Assembly (NCBI GenBank): GCA_023145185.1
Contig: JAGLEG010000075.1
Coordinates: forward strand, 1 to 18,717
Origin: Thermoplasmata archaeon
GTDB lineage: Archaea > Thermoplasmatota > Penumbrarchaeia > Penumbrarchaeales > Penumbrarchaeaceae
Length of the DNA stretch: 18,717 bases
Direction of reading: 5' to 3'
The notes under the pieces were generated by a model. That model did no database searches and was not told where the DNA came from. It was given only the letters and a program-made list of their open reading frames with translations. Every line of letters starts with the position of its first letter. Position 1 is the first letter of the stretch. A program made the translations under genes and the position numbers. Of the stretch, positions 6,388-14,988 are shown in pieces.

Positions 6388-9300
6388 ATGTTGAGGGATT
6401 TGAAAATATTTGTAATGTTGATGACATTGATATTCATCGGGACCGCAATGGTTCCCATTATCGGAGCGGCCGATGGAGATGATACGGTTGATGTAATGCC
6501 GTTTACCCGGGCTCTGACAAGGGCCGATCTTCATGTGGGAGGAGGACAGACCTACACGACCATTGCCGATGCGATAGATGCGGCCTCGGATGGAGATACG
6601 ATCGTCATCCATTCCGGTACCTATACCGAGAACGTTATTGTGGATAAAGAGCTGACCTTGACCGGGCAGGGAGGTACAGAGCCGATCATTCAGGTCTCTG
6701 CAGGTAACGGGATCACCATCAGGGCAGACAACGTCACCATCCACGGGCTTGAGATCCAGGGGGCGGATACAGGAATATCCAGTGATATGTCCGGGATGAC
6801 CATAACGGAAAATATATTCCAGAGCCCAAACTCCGGTATATACTGGCACATCGATGAAGATAACCACAACGAGGATCTCCTGCTTTATCCCACCGTGATC
6901 AGGGGAAATACGTTCAATACGCCGGTATCATTTTCGATCTACATCCGTCTCGACATAGATTACCTGATGGCCTTTCCGCACGATGTGGAGATCAGATCGA
7001 TCGTCATCTCACAGAATTACTTCTACATGAACGGGACAACCTCTTATGGGATCTATATGGATAACGGCATCAACATCAACGGGCTTGCGGGCGGGACCAT
7101 TGATATGGGCGATATCGAGATCATCGGCAACATGATATGCGGGGGAAATTACGGGATAAGGTTCAGCGGGAGGATCGAGGATATCTACAGCACCCAGGTC
7201 TTGACCGGGGATATAAATGTGAAGAACAACCTTTTCGTGAACCAGATCAACTACGGAATGCAGGTGAGGGCGTTCCAGGCCGAGTATTGGCATGGAGAGA
7301 GCGTGGGAACCTATGGTAACACATACATCAGGGATAATGTCCTGATGGACCAGCAGGATATAGGGATCAGGATGGAGGTTGCGTACCTGAAGGAGTTCTA
7401 CGACAACGCCTCCCTTGCCACAGGTGAATTCAACGTCAGCGGTAACACCATTGATTCCTTTGACGATGGGATCTACGCCTACCTGAGTGAGGTGGGGAGG
7501 TATATGAGCGGTACTTCCTCTATTCAGGTGGGAAAGTTCTCGCTCTACGGGAATACGATCACTTCGGCAGGCCAGGGTATTTATTTCAATGCCCAGAACA
7601 TTGGAACGTATCTTTATGATGATTCCACGGTGAGGATGAACAGCATCAGTATATTGGAGAACGAGATCATCGGTGACATGGGCGTCGACCTCCACTATTT
7701 CAATCACGTTGGGGGGTATATGTATGGTAACTCATCCTTCATGTTCGAAGATCTTGAGGTGGGCTGGAATGACATTACCGCAACGGGAAGCGTTGGCATC
7801 TATTGTTACAGGTACCGATACTGGGGAGATCACAACGAAGGGGATTCCACGGCTGTTTTCGGCAACTTTATGGTCAATGATAACACGATAGTATCGGATG
7901 GTAGAGGGATCCGTGTGTATCAATTCTCCTACCTCGGCAACGAGATGGGCGGGTCCGCGACCCTCACCATTGGGGATATTCAGTTCCTCAGGAACGATAT
8001 CGAATCATCCACGGAGGGCATCCTGCTGGAGATTTTACAATACTGGGGCTATTACATATCGGGAAGCAGTTCGGTCCACATCGGGAATGTACTTGTTGAG
8101 GAGAATGAGATCCTTTCAGGCGATAATTCCATAGACCTCGGCCAGATGAACGAGATCGGGAAATACATGTCCGGGTCCTCCTCGTTCACCATGGGTGATG
8201 TCCACATTGACGGCAATGATCTGGAGTCCACCTCAAATAATGGTTTTTACCTGGGCGGCTTCAATAGCATCGGCTACCAGAACAGTGGGACATCGGAGGT
8301 GACCATCGGAAAGTTTACCTGCAACGACAATCTGATCGATTCAAGCGATGAGGGGATAGATTACAATTCCCTCTACGACGTCGGATGTTATCTGTACGAT
8401 TCCTCGAGCTTTACCATGGGTGATATCGAGATCAAGGGAAATGAGATAGGTTCCGACGACGACGGAATATATGTCGCCGGCTTGGATGGGTTCGGGAACG
8501 ACCTCTACGACAGTTCAAGCGTCACATTGGGATCCATTGATATCTCTGGCAACACCGTTGTATCCGCCTTGTACGGGATCTACGTATATGTCGAGTATTT
8601 TGGATGCTACCTCTACGGGGATTCCGTCGTATCCTTCGAGAGTGTTCTCATTGAGGATAATATCATAGATTCAATAGGTGAATCGATATATATCGAATAC
8701 ATCGAGTATTTTGGTTCATATAACTACGGAAATAGCCTGTTCACCATGGATGATATTTCGGTGAGCGAGAACAATGTGACCTCCGAAGTATATGGTATAT
8801 ATTGTTATTACATCGAATACTTCGGATACGAGGTTTACGGCTCCTCCGTTTTCAAAATGGGAAACATCCATTTCGATGACAATATCATATTCGGATCGGG
8901 TTTGGGCTACGGATTGGGTGTTCAGTATATCCAGTATTTCGGGAGTTATATGTACGTTAACTCGTCGTTCACAATGGGCGACATAACCTTCAATGGTAAT
9001 GATATAAAGGCCAATGGGGATGGGATCTACGTGGAATATCTCTACGAGATGGGCTACGAGAACTATGGAACCTCGACGTTCCTTATGGGCACCGTTGAGA
9101 TGATAGGGAACACGATATATTCGGATGATTATTACGGTATATATCTCTACGAGTTCTACGAGATCGGGGCATATCTCTATGATGAGGCGGTTGTGATCAT
9201 TGGTGATCTCTCCATATCCGATAATATCATTAACAGCTCATATCAGGGGATATTTATCGAGTATTACCAGTATATTGGATATGAATTGTACGGGGGATCC

Positions 9301-12300
9301 TCTTTCGAAATGGGAGAGATGCATATTGACGGCAATGAGATCGTGAGCAGGAACTATGGTGGCGTGACCCTGGAATATTTCGGATATCTCGGAACCGATC
9401 TCTATGGTGATAATTATGTGGAGATCGGCGATATGACCGTGAACGATAATGTCATCTGGAGCATTGGAAATGGAGTGGACATCTCAACCTTCGAATACGT
9501 AGGGTACGATGTCGAGGTCTCCTCCGAGGTTGTCATGGGAGATTTCAGCGTAGACGGCAACACCATATATTCCGATGGGGCCTACGGGATCGATCTGAGC
9601 TCTTTGCAGTATTTTGGATATGACCTGTACAATAACGGGAGGTTCACCTTCGGGAACATCTCATTCTCCGGGAACGATATAATAAGCGACGGCAACGGGA
9701 TCTGGCTCTATTTCTACGAGATGGGCTATGGAATATACGATAATTCATACGGCCGGATAGAAGGGATCCAGGTGGATGATAACACCATCGTGAGCAAAGA
9801 TAATGGCATCTTTGTGGACTATTTCTATGACATCGGACGCTATATCGAGCAGAACGGATTTTTCGAGATGGGAGAGTTCAGCATCTCTGGAAACGATATC
9901 ACATGTGAGGGGTCGGGCATATATCATGGGTATGTCGAAAATGTCGGTGCCGATCTGGATATCAAGGGTCGTTTCGATTTCGGCGGGTTCAGAATTGAGG
10001 ATAACGTGATCGACGCCCTGGAAGAGGGCATATTCATGGAGCTCACCAAGCTGGGTTACAGCAACGAGTTCATGAGCTCATTTAACATGGATGGGATCGA
10101 CGTCTTGGGAAATGATATCACGGCAGGTGGGGACGGGATAAATATCACGTTCCTGGGGCTCGGAGAGGATTCAGAGGGGATGTCCACCATCGATATCGGT
10201 GGTATTGCCGTCAGCGACAATATTGTCTCCTGCAAGATAGGGATCGCACTGAACATCGAGGTGGACGTAACCAGCTACGTTGAGCTGAACTTCGGCCAGA
10301 TAGATATCCAGGGGAACACGATCACCGATTGTACGCAGTGGGGTATCTCGCTGGACATATCAGGCTGGGTTGAACACAATGCCACGGCGATCTTCGGAGC
10401 ACAGAACGTGGATGACAATCTGATAAGGAATGCGGGAGATCGGGGGATCTCCGTCTCCAAACATCTGGAGGGAACTCCCTATACCACCTTTGAGATGGGG
10501 TCCACCTACATCACCAGGAACATCATCGATAACAACCCGGTGGGTGTATATCTTGATAGATCGATAGATAACTACGCCTACCTCAACAGCTTCACGGAGA
10601 ACACCGTCGATACAGAATCGATCCATGACGATACGACCACCACCTGGTGCTCGGATGAGCCCATACGTTACAAGTTCGGAGGGTCAAACTACATCAAGCT
10701 GATCGGGAACTACTGGGATGATTACACCGGATCGGATACCAACGGGGACGGCATAGGTGAATCGCCCTATGCGGTGGTTGATGAGTTCGATAACTACCCG
10801 CTGGTGGGCGAGGGCTCCTCATATTACCCTCCGATACCGGATCTGACCGACCCAACGGTATCGATAATAAATCCATCTGACGGGTCCTTCCTGAGCGGGG
10901 ATGATATCGACCTGATCTGGGATGGGGCCGATGTGGGATGGGGACTGGACCTGTTCATGGTGAAACTGGACGATAGCCCCTGGATGGACAAGGGGCTCAC
11001 CACGACCCACTACTTCGCAGATATTCTGGAGGGAGACCATACCTTCACCGTTATGGCCCTGGACCTTGGGGGCAATATGAAAACGGACACTGTATCGGTG
11101 GTCATCGATATCACCGACCCCATTGTGAATATCACGGCTCCGTTCGAGGGAGGTATGATGAACGGCGAGGTGGTGGACCTGACGTGGAACACCACCGAGG
11201 ATGGAAGCGGGATAGAGGCCGTGGAGATCCGGTTGGATGACGGCAACTGGACCGACCTGGGCGATGTCAATGCCACCCAGCTCACGGATGTGCCGGACGG
11301 CGAACACACCATAGAGTTGCTGATCCGGGACCTGGCGGGGAACAGCGGAAGAGATTCCATCGACGTCACCATCGACAACACAGCTCCGATAATAACGGTC
11401 AACTACCCGGTCAAGGGCGCCTATCTCTCGGTGAATGCGTTCGCTATAGACTGGACGGTGGCCGATACAGGTGTCGGGATCGACATGGTGGAGCTCAAGA
11501 TCGGCATGGGAGAGTGGATCCCTGTCGATGATACCGGCATATTCAACCTGACCGAACTGGGCGAAGGCGTACATAACTTCACGGTCCAGGGTAGGGACCT
11601 CGTGGGCAACATGATGGAGGAGTTTGTGGAATTCTCCGTTGATACGATCGATCCGACCCTGGTCATAGATGTGCCGATTGGCGGTTCCACCATAGGATCC
11701 GCCGTTACGGTCAGCTGGACCGGTGATGGGACGGGGTCCCCGGAAACCTACGAGATCAAGCTCGACGACGATAACTGGACTGAAGCATCTCAAAATACGT
11801 CCCGTCAGTTTACCAATCTCACGCCGGGGGAGCACGTGGTTCAGGTGATGATCACGGACTCTGCGGGCAACTCCGTGACCGAGACCACTGTTTTCACTGT
11901 GGATATCACGCTGCCGGAGATCCTATCCGCAGGGCCCACCGGCGGCTCGGTACCCATCAATTATCCTGTAGAAGTGGAGTTCAACAAGCAGATGAACGTG
12001 GATGCGGTGACGATCACCGTGAACGGAGCTGACATGAACATCACATGGGAGGGCTTCACCGCATCATACCTGCCCGAGGGTGGATGGCAGACCTCTACCC
12101 TGTACAACATCGAGGTGAACGGTGCAGACCGTGCCGGAAATCCCCTGGAGACCTACGAGTGGGCCTTCACGACCAGCGGCTCCGCCGAAGTGCAGGGGAC
12201 GATCGTTGGGCTCGTGGTCAACGAGGAGGGAGAGCCATTGGAAGGGGCGATGGTGAAGCTTGATTCCGGTGAGGAGGCCTTTACCGACGAGAACGGCGTG

Positions 12301-12621
12301 TTCAGGCTCACGGGATCTCAGGGGACACATGACCTTACTATCTCGCTCTCAGGATACGATGACCTTGAGTTCAAGGTAGTGATAGCCGAGGGTGAGACCG
12401 ATCTGGCTGAGATCTCCCTGGATAAGGAGAAGGAGGCATCCAGCTCCTGTGGCACGGTAGTGGTCATATCGATGATCCTGCTTCTACTGCTTCTGGCGAT
12501 AGTAGTGGTCATATTCGTTCTCAGAAGGAAGAAGGATGATTTCGACTTCGAGGGGGATGATGAGGACGATATGGGCTGGGATGACGAGGACGAGGATGAA
12601 GACGAAGACTACGAAGAATGA
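6388..12621 (+). CDS. Giant secreted beta-helix repeat surface protein with Ig-like domains and C-terminal membrane anchor
   Basis: 2077 residues. Signal peptide 1-28 (hydrophobic core, then GAA before the mature start). Residues 49-172 form a pectate-lyase/NosD-like cap (GGGQTYTTIADAIDAASDGD, then TVIHSGTYTEN-type text). From about 173 to 1430 there are about 34 tandem repeats of 36-38 residues, each near G-N-x-I-x-S-x-x-x-G-I-Y, then G-x-Y-x-Y-G-x-S-S-F-x-M-G-x-I-x-I. The array ends in NYWDDYTGSDTNGDG (from about 1441), typical of NosD-like proteins. Next come four Ig-like domains of about 88 residues (1485-1838) joined by D-x-T-x-P linkers with repeated Trp, a Big_5-like domain (1839-1932, with the FNKQMN motif), a carboxypeptidase-regulatory-like domain (1935-2015), a transmembrane helix (about 2021-2045), Arg-Arg-Lys-Lys stop transfer and an Asp/Glu-rich cytoplasmic tail. 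It is probably cell-surface anchored and may bind glycans or act in adhesion. No polysaccharide lyase active site was recognised. The repeat region is visibly more AT-rich than flanking genes. GGGGG seven bases before ATG supports the start. Confidence 0.93.
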   Translation: MLRDLKIFVMLMTLIFIGTAMVPIIGAADGDDTVDVMPFTRALTRADLHVGGGQTYTTIADAIDAASDGDTIVIHSGTYTENVIVDKELTLTGQGGTEPIIQVSAGNGITIRADNVTIHGLEIQGADTGISSDMSGMTITENIFQSPNSGIYWHIDEDNHNEDLLLYPTVIRGNTFNTPVSFSIYIRLDIDYLMAFPHDVEIRSIVISQNYFYMNGTTSYGIYMDNGININGLAGGTIDMGDIEIIGNMICGGNYGIRFSGRIEDIYSTQVLTGDINVKNNLFVNQINYGMQVRAFQAEYWHGESVGTYGNTYIRDNVLMDQQDIGIRMEVAYLKEFYDNASLATGEFNVSGNTIDSFDDGIYAYLSEVGRYMSGTSSIQVGKFSLYGNTITSAGQGIYFNAQNIGTYLYDDSTVRMNSISILENEIIGDMGVDLHYFNHVGGYMYGNSSFMFEDLEVGWNDITATGSVGIYCYRYRYWGDHNEGDSTAVFGNFMVNDNTIVSDGRGIRVYQFSYLGNEMGGSATLTIGDIQFLRNDIESSTEGILLEILQYWGYYISGSSSVHIGNVLVEENEILSGDNSIDLGQMNEIGKYMSGSSSFTMGDVHIDGNDLESTSNNGFYLGGFNSIGYQNSGTSEVTIGKFTCNDNLIDSSDEGIDYNSLYDVGCYLYDSSSFTMGDIEIKGNEIGSDDDGIYVAGLDGFGNDLYDSSSVTLGSIDISGNTVVSALYGIYVYVEYFGCYLYGDSVVSFESVLIEDNIIDSIGESIYIEYIEYFGSYNYGNSLFTMDDISVSENNVTSEVYGIYCYYIEYFGYEVYGSSVFKMGNIHFDDNIIFGSGLGYGLGVQYIQYFGSYMYVNSSFTMGDITFNGNDIKANGDGIYVEYLYEMGYENYGTSTFLMGTVEMIGNTIYSDDYYGIYLYEFYEIGAYLYDEAVVIIGDLSISDNIINSSYQGIFIEYYQYIGYELYGGSSFEMGEMHIDGNEIVSRNYGGVTLEYFGYLGTDLYGDNYVEIGDMTVNDNVIWSIGNGVDISTFEYVGYDVEVSSEVVMGDFSVDGNTIYSDGAYGIDLSSLQYFGYDLYNNGRFTFGNISFSGNDIISDGNGIWLYFYEMGYGIYDNSYGRIEGIQVDDNTIVSKDNGIFVDYFYDIGRYIEQNGFFEMGEFSISGNDITCEGSGIYHGYVENVGADLDIKGRFDFGGFRIEDNVIDALEEGIFMELTKLGYSNEFMSSFNMDGIDVLGNDITAGGDGINITFLGLGEDSEGMSTIDIGGIAVSDNIVSCKIGIALNIEVDVTSYVELNFGQIDIQGNTITDCTQWGISLDISGWVEHNATAIFGAQNVDDNLIRNAGDRGISVSKHLEGTPYTTFEMGSTYITRNIIDNNPVGVYLDRSIDNYAYLNSFTENTVDTESIHDDTTTTWCSDEPIRYKFGGSNYIKLIGNYWDDYTGSDTNGDGIGESPYAVVDEFDNYPLVGEGSSYYPPIPDLTDPTVSIINPSDGSFLSGDDIDLIWDGADVGWGLDLFMVKLDDSPWMDKGLTTTHYFADILEGDHTFTVMALDLGGNMKTDTVSVVIDITDPIVNITAPFEGGMMNGEVVDLTWNTTEDGSGIEAVEIRLDDGNWTDLGDVNATQLTDVPDGEHTIELLIRDLAGNSGRDSIDVTIDNTAPIITVNYPVKGAYLSVNAFAIDWTVADTGVGIDMVELKIGMGEWIPVDDTGIFNLTELGEGVHNFTVQGRDLVGNMMEEFVEFSVDTIDPTLVIDVPIGGSTIGSAVTVSWTGDGTGSPETYEIKLDDDNWTEASQNTSRQFTNLTPGEHVVQVMITDSAGNSVTETTVFTVDITLPEILSAGPTGGSVPINYPVEVEFNKQMNVDAVTITVNGADMNITWEGFTASYLPEGGWQTSTLYNIEVNGADRAGNPLETYEWAFTTSGSAEVQGTIVGLVVNEEGEPLEGAMVKLDSGEEAFTDENGVFRLTGSQGTHDLTISLSGYDDLEFKVVIAEGETDLAEISLDKEKEASSSCGTVVVISMILLLLLLAIVVVIFVLRRKKDDFDFEGDDEDDMGWDDEDEDEDEDYEE
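6904..10600 (+). repeat. Degenerate tandem repeat array, about 111-base period (about 34 units)
   Basis: Coding repeats of 36-38 residues inside the giant surface protein. Units around 8560-9700 are the most alike, with repeated EYFG, YLYG, SSFTMGD and GNxIxS blocks. Units at either end are more diverged, suggesting that the array grew by duplication in its middle. Confidence 0.85.
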
Positions 12622-12657
12622 TAACATTCTTCTGCCTTCCAGGTAGTGACCTGGAAG
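12613..12657 (+). repeat. Two back-to-back perfect hairpins spanning and following the giant gene's stop codon
   Basis: Hairpin 1: GAAGAATG (12613-12620), loop ATAA, CATTCTTC (12625-12632), eight perfect pairs; the TGA stop at 12619-12621 lies across its stem and loop. Hairpin 2 begins three bases later: CTTCCAGGT (12636-12644), loop AGTG, ACCTGGAAG (12649-12657), nine perfect pairs. No T-run follows. They may protect or end the mRNA, or influence termination of translation. Confidence 0.7.
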
Positions 12658-12701
12658 ACGAAGATGACTTCGAGGAAGAGGATGACTTCGACGACGAGTA
12701 A
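12618..12701 (+). CDS. Short overlapping reading frame with acidic end (27 codons)
   Basis: ATG at 12618 overlaps the giant gene's TGA (sequence ATGA) and opens a frame of 27 codons ending TAA at 12699-12701. The translation starts MITFFCLPGS and continues DLEDEDDFEEEDDFDDE, close in character to the giant protein's own cytoplasmic tail (repeated D-D-F, D-E-D). It is in the minus-one frame of the giant gene. It may be a translationally coupled peptide, a minus-one extension of the tail, or the remnant of a longer tail cut off by a frameshift. No independent ribosome binding site is seen. Confidence 0.35.
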   Translation: MITFFCLPGSDLEDEDDFEEEDDFDDE

Positions 12702-12712
12702 TAACTGTAAAG

Positions 12713-12732
12713 GGCCCTGTTACGGCAGGGCC
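12713..12732 (+). repeat. Hairpin before the MmcQ/YjbR-family gene
   Basis: GGCCCTG (12713-12719) pairs with CAGGGCC (12726-12732) around a six-base loop. It lies just before the AGGTG ribosome binding site (12737-12741) of the next gene. It is GC-rich but followed by AAATAGG rather than a T-run, so a leader or processing element is as likely as a terminator. Confidence 0.5.
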
Positions 12733-12746
12733 AAATAGGTGTTGAG

Positions 12747-13112
12747 ATGGATCTGGAAGGATTGAAACTCCATTGCCTGGACTTGAAAGGAACGACGATG
12801 GACTTCCCATTCGACGAGAGTACACTTGTATATCGAGTGGGCGGCAAGATGTACTGCCTCACGGATATCTCTGATGAGAGGGCCTGGGCCAACCTAAAAT
12901 GCGACCCCCTGATAGCACACGACCTCAGGGAGGAGTTCAAGGACATCATACCCGGTTATCACATGAACAAGGTCCATTGGAATACCGTGTCGCTCGATGG
13001 AGATGTACCAGAGGAGCGGATCAGATGGATGATAGACCATTCCTATTCTCTGGTATTATCCAAACTGAATAAAAGGGTCCGTGATGAAATTATGGACGAC
13101 ATGCATACATAA
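12747..13112 (+). CDS. MmcQ/YjbR-family protein (CyaY-like fold)
   Basis: 121 residues. The C-terminal half, HMNKVHWNTVSLDGDVPEE (72-90) followed by RWMIDHSYSLVLSKL (93-107), matches the signature of the MmcQ/YjbR family (HxNKxHWxTVxLDG, then IxxSYxLV). The N-terminal part has the usual DFPFDESTLVYRVGGKMYCL strand pair (19-38). The family adopts a CyaY-like fold and is often assumed to bind DNA, but its role is not established. Start ATG 12747 has AGGTG five bases upstream. The gene lies downstream of the giant surface protein in the same direction and ahead of a strong terminator-like structure, so it may be the last gene of that transcript. Confidence 0.9.
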   Translation: MDLEGLKLHCLDLKGTTMDFPFDESTLVYRVGGKMYCLTDISDERAWANLKCDPLIAHDLREEFKDIIPGYHMNKVHWNTVSLDGDVPEERIRWMIDHSYSLVLSKLNKRVRDEIMDDMHT

Positions 13113-13148
13113 TGTATTTGTAGATGGAACCGTTATAATACCATGTCG

Positions 13149-13216
13149 GGGGCCGCCCCTCGCAAGTCTCCAAACCTAATTTGATTCGACTCGACGCGGC
13201 CCCTAACTCTTTTTTT
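13149..13216 (+). terminator. Stem-loop and T-run, probable terminator after the MmcQ/YjbR-family gene
   Basis: GGGGCCGC (13149-13156) pairs with GCGGCCCC (13196-13203) around a 39-base loop that contains a further short AGTC/GACT pairing. A run of seven T at 13210-13216 follows. The T-run ends just before the ilvD TATA-like box at 13223, so the structure belongs to the upstream transcript. The large loop is unusual for a simple terminator; a small RNA is possible. Confidence 0.55.
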
Positions 13217-13222
13217 CCGAAA

Positions 13223-13263
13223 GTTTAATTCCGTATGTCACCACTTGTATCCCGACAGGAGGG
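13223..13263 (+). promoter_or_regulatory. ilvD promoter and strong ribosome binding site
   Basis: A TATA-like box GTTTAATT (13223-13230) would place transcription start near 13252. AGGAGGG (13257-13263) lies six to seven bases before the TTG at 13270 and is the main reason for accepting TTG as start. Confidence 0.5.
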
Positions 13264-13269
13264 ATATAT

Positions 13270-14889
13270 TTGCGGTCGGACGTTCTTAAGAAAGGAGATG
13301 AGACCCTGCCCCACAGGGCCCTGCTCAGGGCCGTGGGCATTGGCGATGACGAACTTGAAAAACCCTTCATTGGGATCGCCAACTCGTTCAATGAACTGAT
13401 ACCCGGGCATATTCACTTAAATGAGCTGGTCACGGAGGTCAAGAGGGGGATCCGAGAGGCGGGAGGGGTTCCGTTCGAGTGGGGTGTGCCGGGGATATGC
13501 GACGGGATCGCCATGCACGTCTCAATGAGGCACTCCCTTCCATCCAGGGAGCACATCGCCGACAACGTGGAGCTCATGGTCATATCCCACTCACTGGACG
13601 CGTGGGTGGGCGTGACCAACTGCGACAAGATCACGCCCGGGATGCTCATGGCCGCGGGCAGATTGGATGTTCCCGCGATAATACTGACAGGGGGGCCCAT
13701 GAAGGCCGGGAGGGACGGGGACGAGGTGTACGACCTCTCCTCGGGCTTCGAGGCGGTGGGAGCCATGAAGGCCGGAAGGATGAGCGTTGAGGAGGCGAAC
13801 AGGATAGAGAGGCACGCCTGCCCTGGTCCGGGGTCCTGTTCCGGAATGTTCACGGCAAACTCCATGGCATGTATGGCGGAAGCGCTGGGCATGTCCCTGT
13901 CCGGGTGTGCGACAGCATTGGCGGTCTCGGATAAAAAACGGGAGCAGGCGTATCTCTCTGGCAAAAGGATCGTGGATCTGCTTTCGGAGGACCTGCGACC
14001 ATCCATGATCATGACACCGGAAGCATTCCAAAACGCCGTCATGGTTGACATGGCGATAGGTGGGTCGACCAACGTGGCCCTTCATCTACCGGCGATATCC
14101 CGGGAGCTGGGAATAGACCTCACCATGGACCAGTTCGATGAGATCTCCAAAACAACCCCCAACATCTGCCATATCAGCCCTTCGGGATCCCACCATATGG
14201 AGGACCTCGATAGGGCGGGAGGCATTCCTGCAGTCCTCAACAGGTTGGCTGATAGGCTGAAAACCGCAAGGACCATGGACGGCCGTGATATAGTGGAGAT
14301 CGCCAGATCGTACCCGGTAAAGGATAATTCCGTGATAAGAGAATTGAAAGATCCCTTCTTCCCGGAGGGAGGTCTTGCGATCCTGAAGGGGAACATGGCG
14401 GTGGATTCGGTGATCAAGCAGATCGCCGTGTCGGAGGAGATGATGCTCCACAGGGGGCCTGCCAGGGTATTCCATACGGAGGAGGGGGTACTTTCGGCGA
14501 TCGAGAACAGCGAGATCATCGAGGGAGATGTGGTGGTGATCAACTTCATGGGGCCAGCAGGCGCTCCCGGGATGCCCGAGATGCTCTCTCCCACGGCGGC
14601 CATCATCGGGGCAGGATTCACGAAGGTCGCCCTTGTGACCGACGGCCGTTTCTCCGGAGCCACAAGGGGCCCCTGTGTTGGCCACGTTAACCCGGAGGCG
14701 TATGCAGGCGGTGTGATCGGCCTTATCCAGGACGGGGATATCATCGAGATAGATATCGGGAACAGGGGATTGAACGTGGAGCTCACCGACGATGAGCTGG
14801 AACGGAGAAGGATGAAGATGGTCCCGCCTCACAGGGAGCTCACCCCTTTTCTGAGGTCCTACAGGGATCATGTATTGAGGAGATGTTGA
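13270..14889 (+). CDS. ilvD: Dihydroxy-acid dehydratase
   Basis: 539 residues, the normal length. Dehydrates 2,3-dihydroxy-isovalerate and 2,3-dihydroxy-3-methylvalerate in valine, isoleucine and leucine (and pantothenate precursor) synthesis; cytoplasmic. Cysteines that should hold the iron-sulfur cluster are Cys 77 (GICDGIAM), Cys 118 (TNCDK) and Cys 190 (GPGSCSGMFTANSM). The Lys at 120 in CDK corresponds to the carbamylated Lys of the family. The segment PGHIHL (45-50) is of the archaeal type, lacking the Cys seen in ITPCN-type enzymes. GGSTNVALHLPA and GRFSGATRGPCVGH are also present. Start TTG 13270 is supported by AGGAGGG. Sugar-acid dehydratases share this family, but the archaeal IlvD-like pattern makes the branched-chain role most likely. 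No other ilv or leu gene is in the window. Confidence 0.93.
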   Translation: MRSDVLKKGDETLPHRALLRAVGIGDDELEKPFIGIANSFNELIPGHIHLNELVTEVKRGIREAGGVPFEWGVPGICDGIAMHVSMRHSLPSREHIADNVELMVISHSLDAWVGVTNCDKITPGMLMAAGRLDVPAIILTGGPMKAGRDGDEVYDLSSGFEAVGAMKAGRMSVEEANRIERHACPGPGSCSGMFTANSMACMAEALGMSLSGCATALAVSDKKREQAYLSGKRIVDLLSEDLRPSMIMTPEAFQNAVMVDMAIGGSTNVALHLPAISRELGIDLTMDQFDEISKTTPNICHISPSGSHHMEDLDRAGGIPAVLNRLADRLKTARTMDGRDIVEIARSYPVKDNSVIRELKDPFFPEGGLAILKGNMAVDSVIKQIAVSEEMMLHRGPARVFHTEEGVLSAIENSEIIEGDVVVINFMGPAGAPGMPEMLSPTAAIIGAGFTKVALVTDGRFSGATRGPCVGHVNPEAYAGGVIGLIQDGDIIEIDIGNRGLNVELTDDELERRRMKMVPPHRELTPFLRSYRDHVLRRC

Positions 14890-14910
14890 GGTAGATATTT
14901 CAATGGTCAG

Positions 14911-14982
14911 GTTTAAGTCGTACAGTTACCTCTTTGGGGTGTTTCTGGGTATTTTTACTGACGGAGTTCTATCAAAGGAGGC
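14911..14982 (+). promoter_or_regulatory. Leader of the ABC exporter operon
   Basis: The 100-base gap after ilvD has a weak TATA-like GTTTAAG (14911-14917), which would start transcription near 14940, and a strong AAAGGAGG ribosome binding site (14975-14982) ahead of ATG 14989. A two-codon frame (ATG AGA TGA, 14984-14992) overlaps the true start. Confidence 0.35.
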
Positions 14983-14988
14983 CATGAG

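Noticed and set aside
6904..10600. Regular repeats that might suggest a CRISPR array or satellite DNA
   Set aside because: The period is a multiple of three, units are degenerate at DNA level and conserved as protein; there are no identical repeats with unique spacers and no cas genes.
10819..11835. 338-codon open frame on the minus strand opposite the Ig-like domains
   Set aside because: The plus-strand frame has repeated Ig-like domains with conserved Trp and Gly-Asn positions; the antisense frame is rich in His, Arg and Pro without domain character.
13149..13206. tRNA-like stem ends (GGGGCCGC ... GCGGCCCC)
   Set aside because: The span is only about 56 bases, and no T-arm with a proper stem or anticodon arm can be drawn on either strand.
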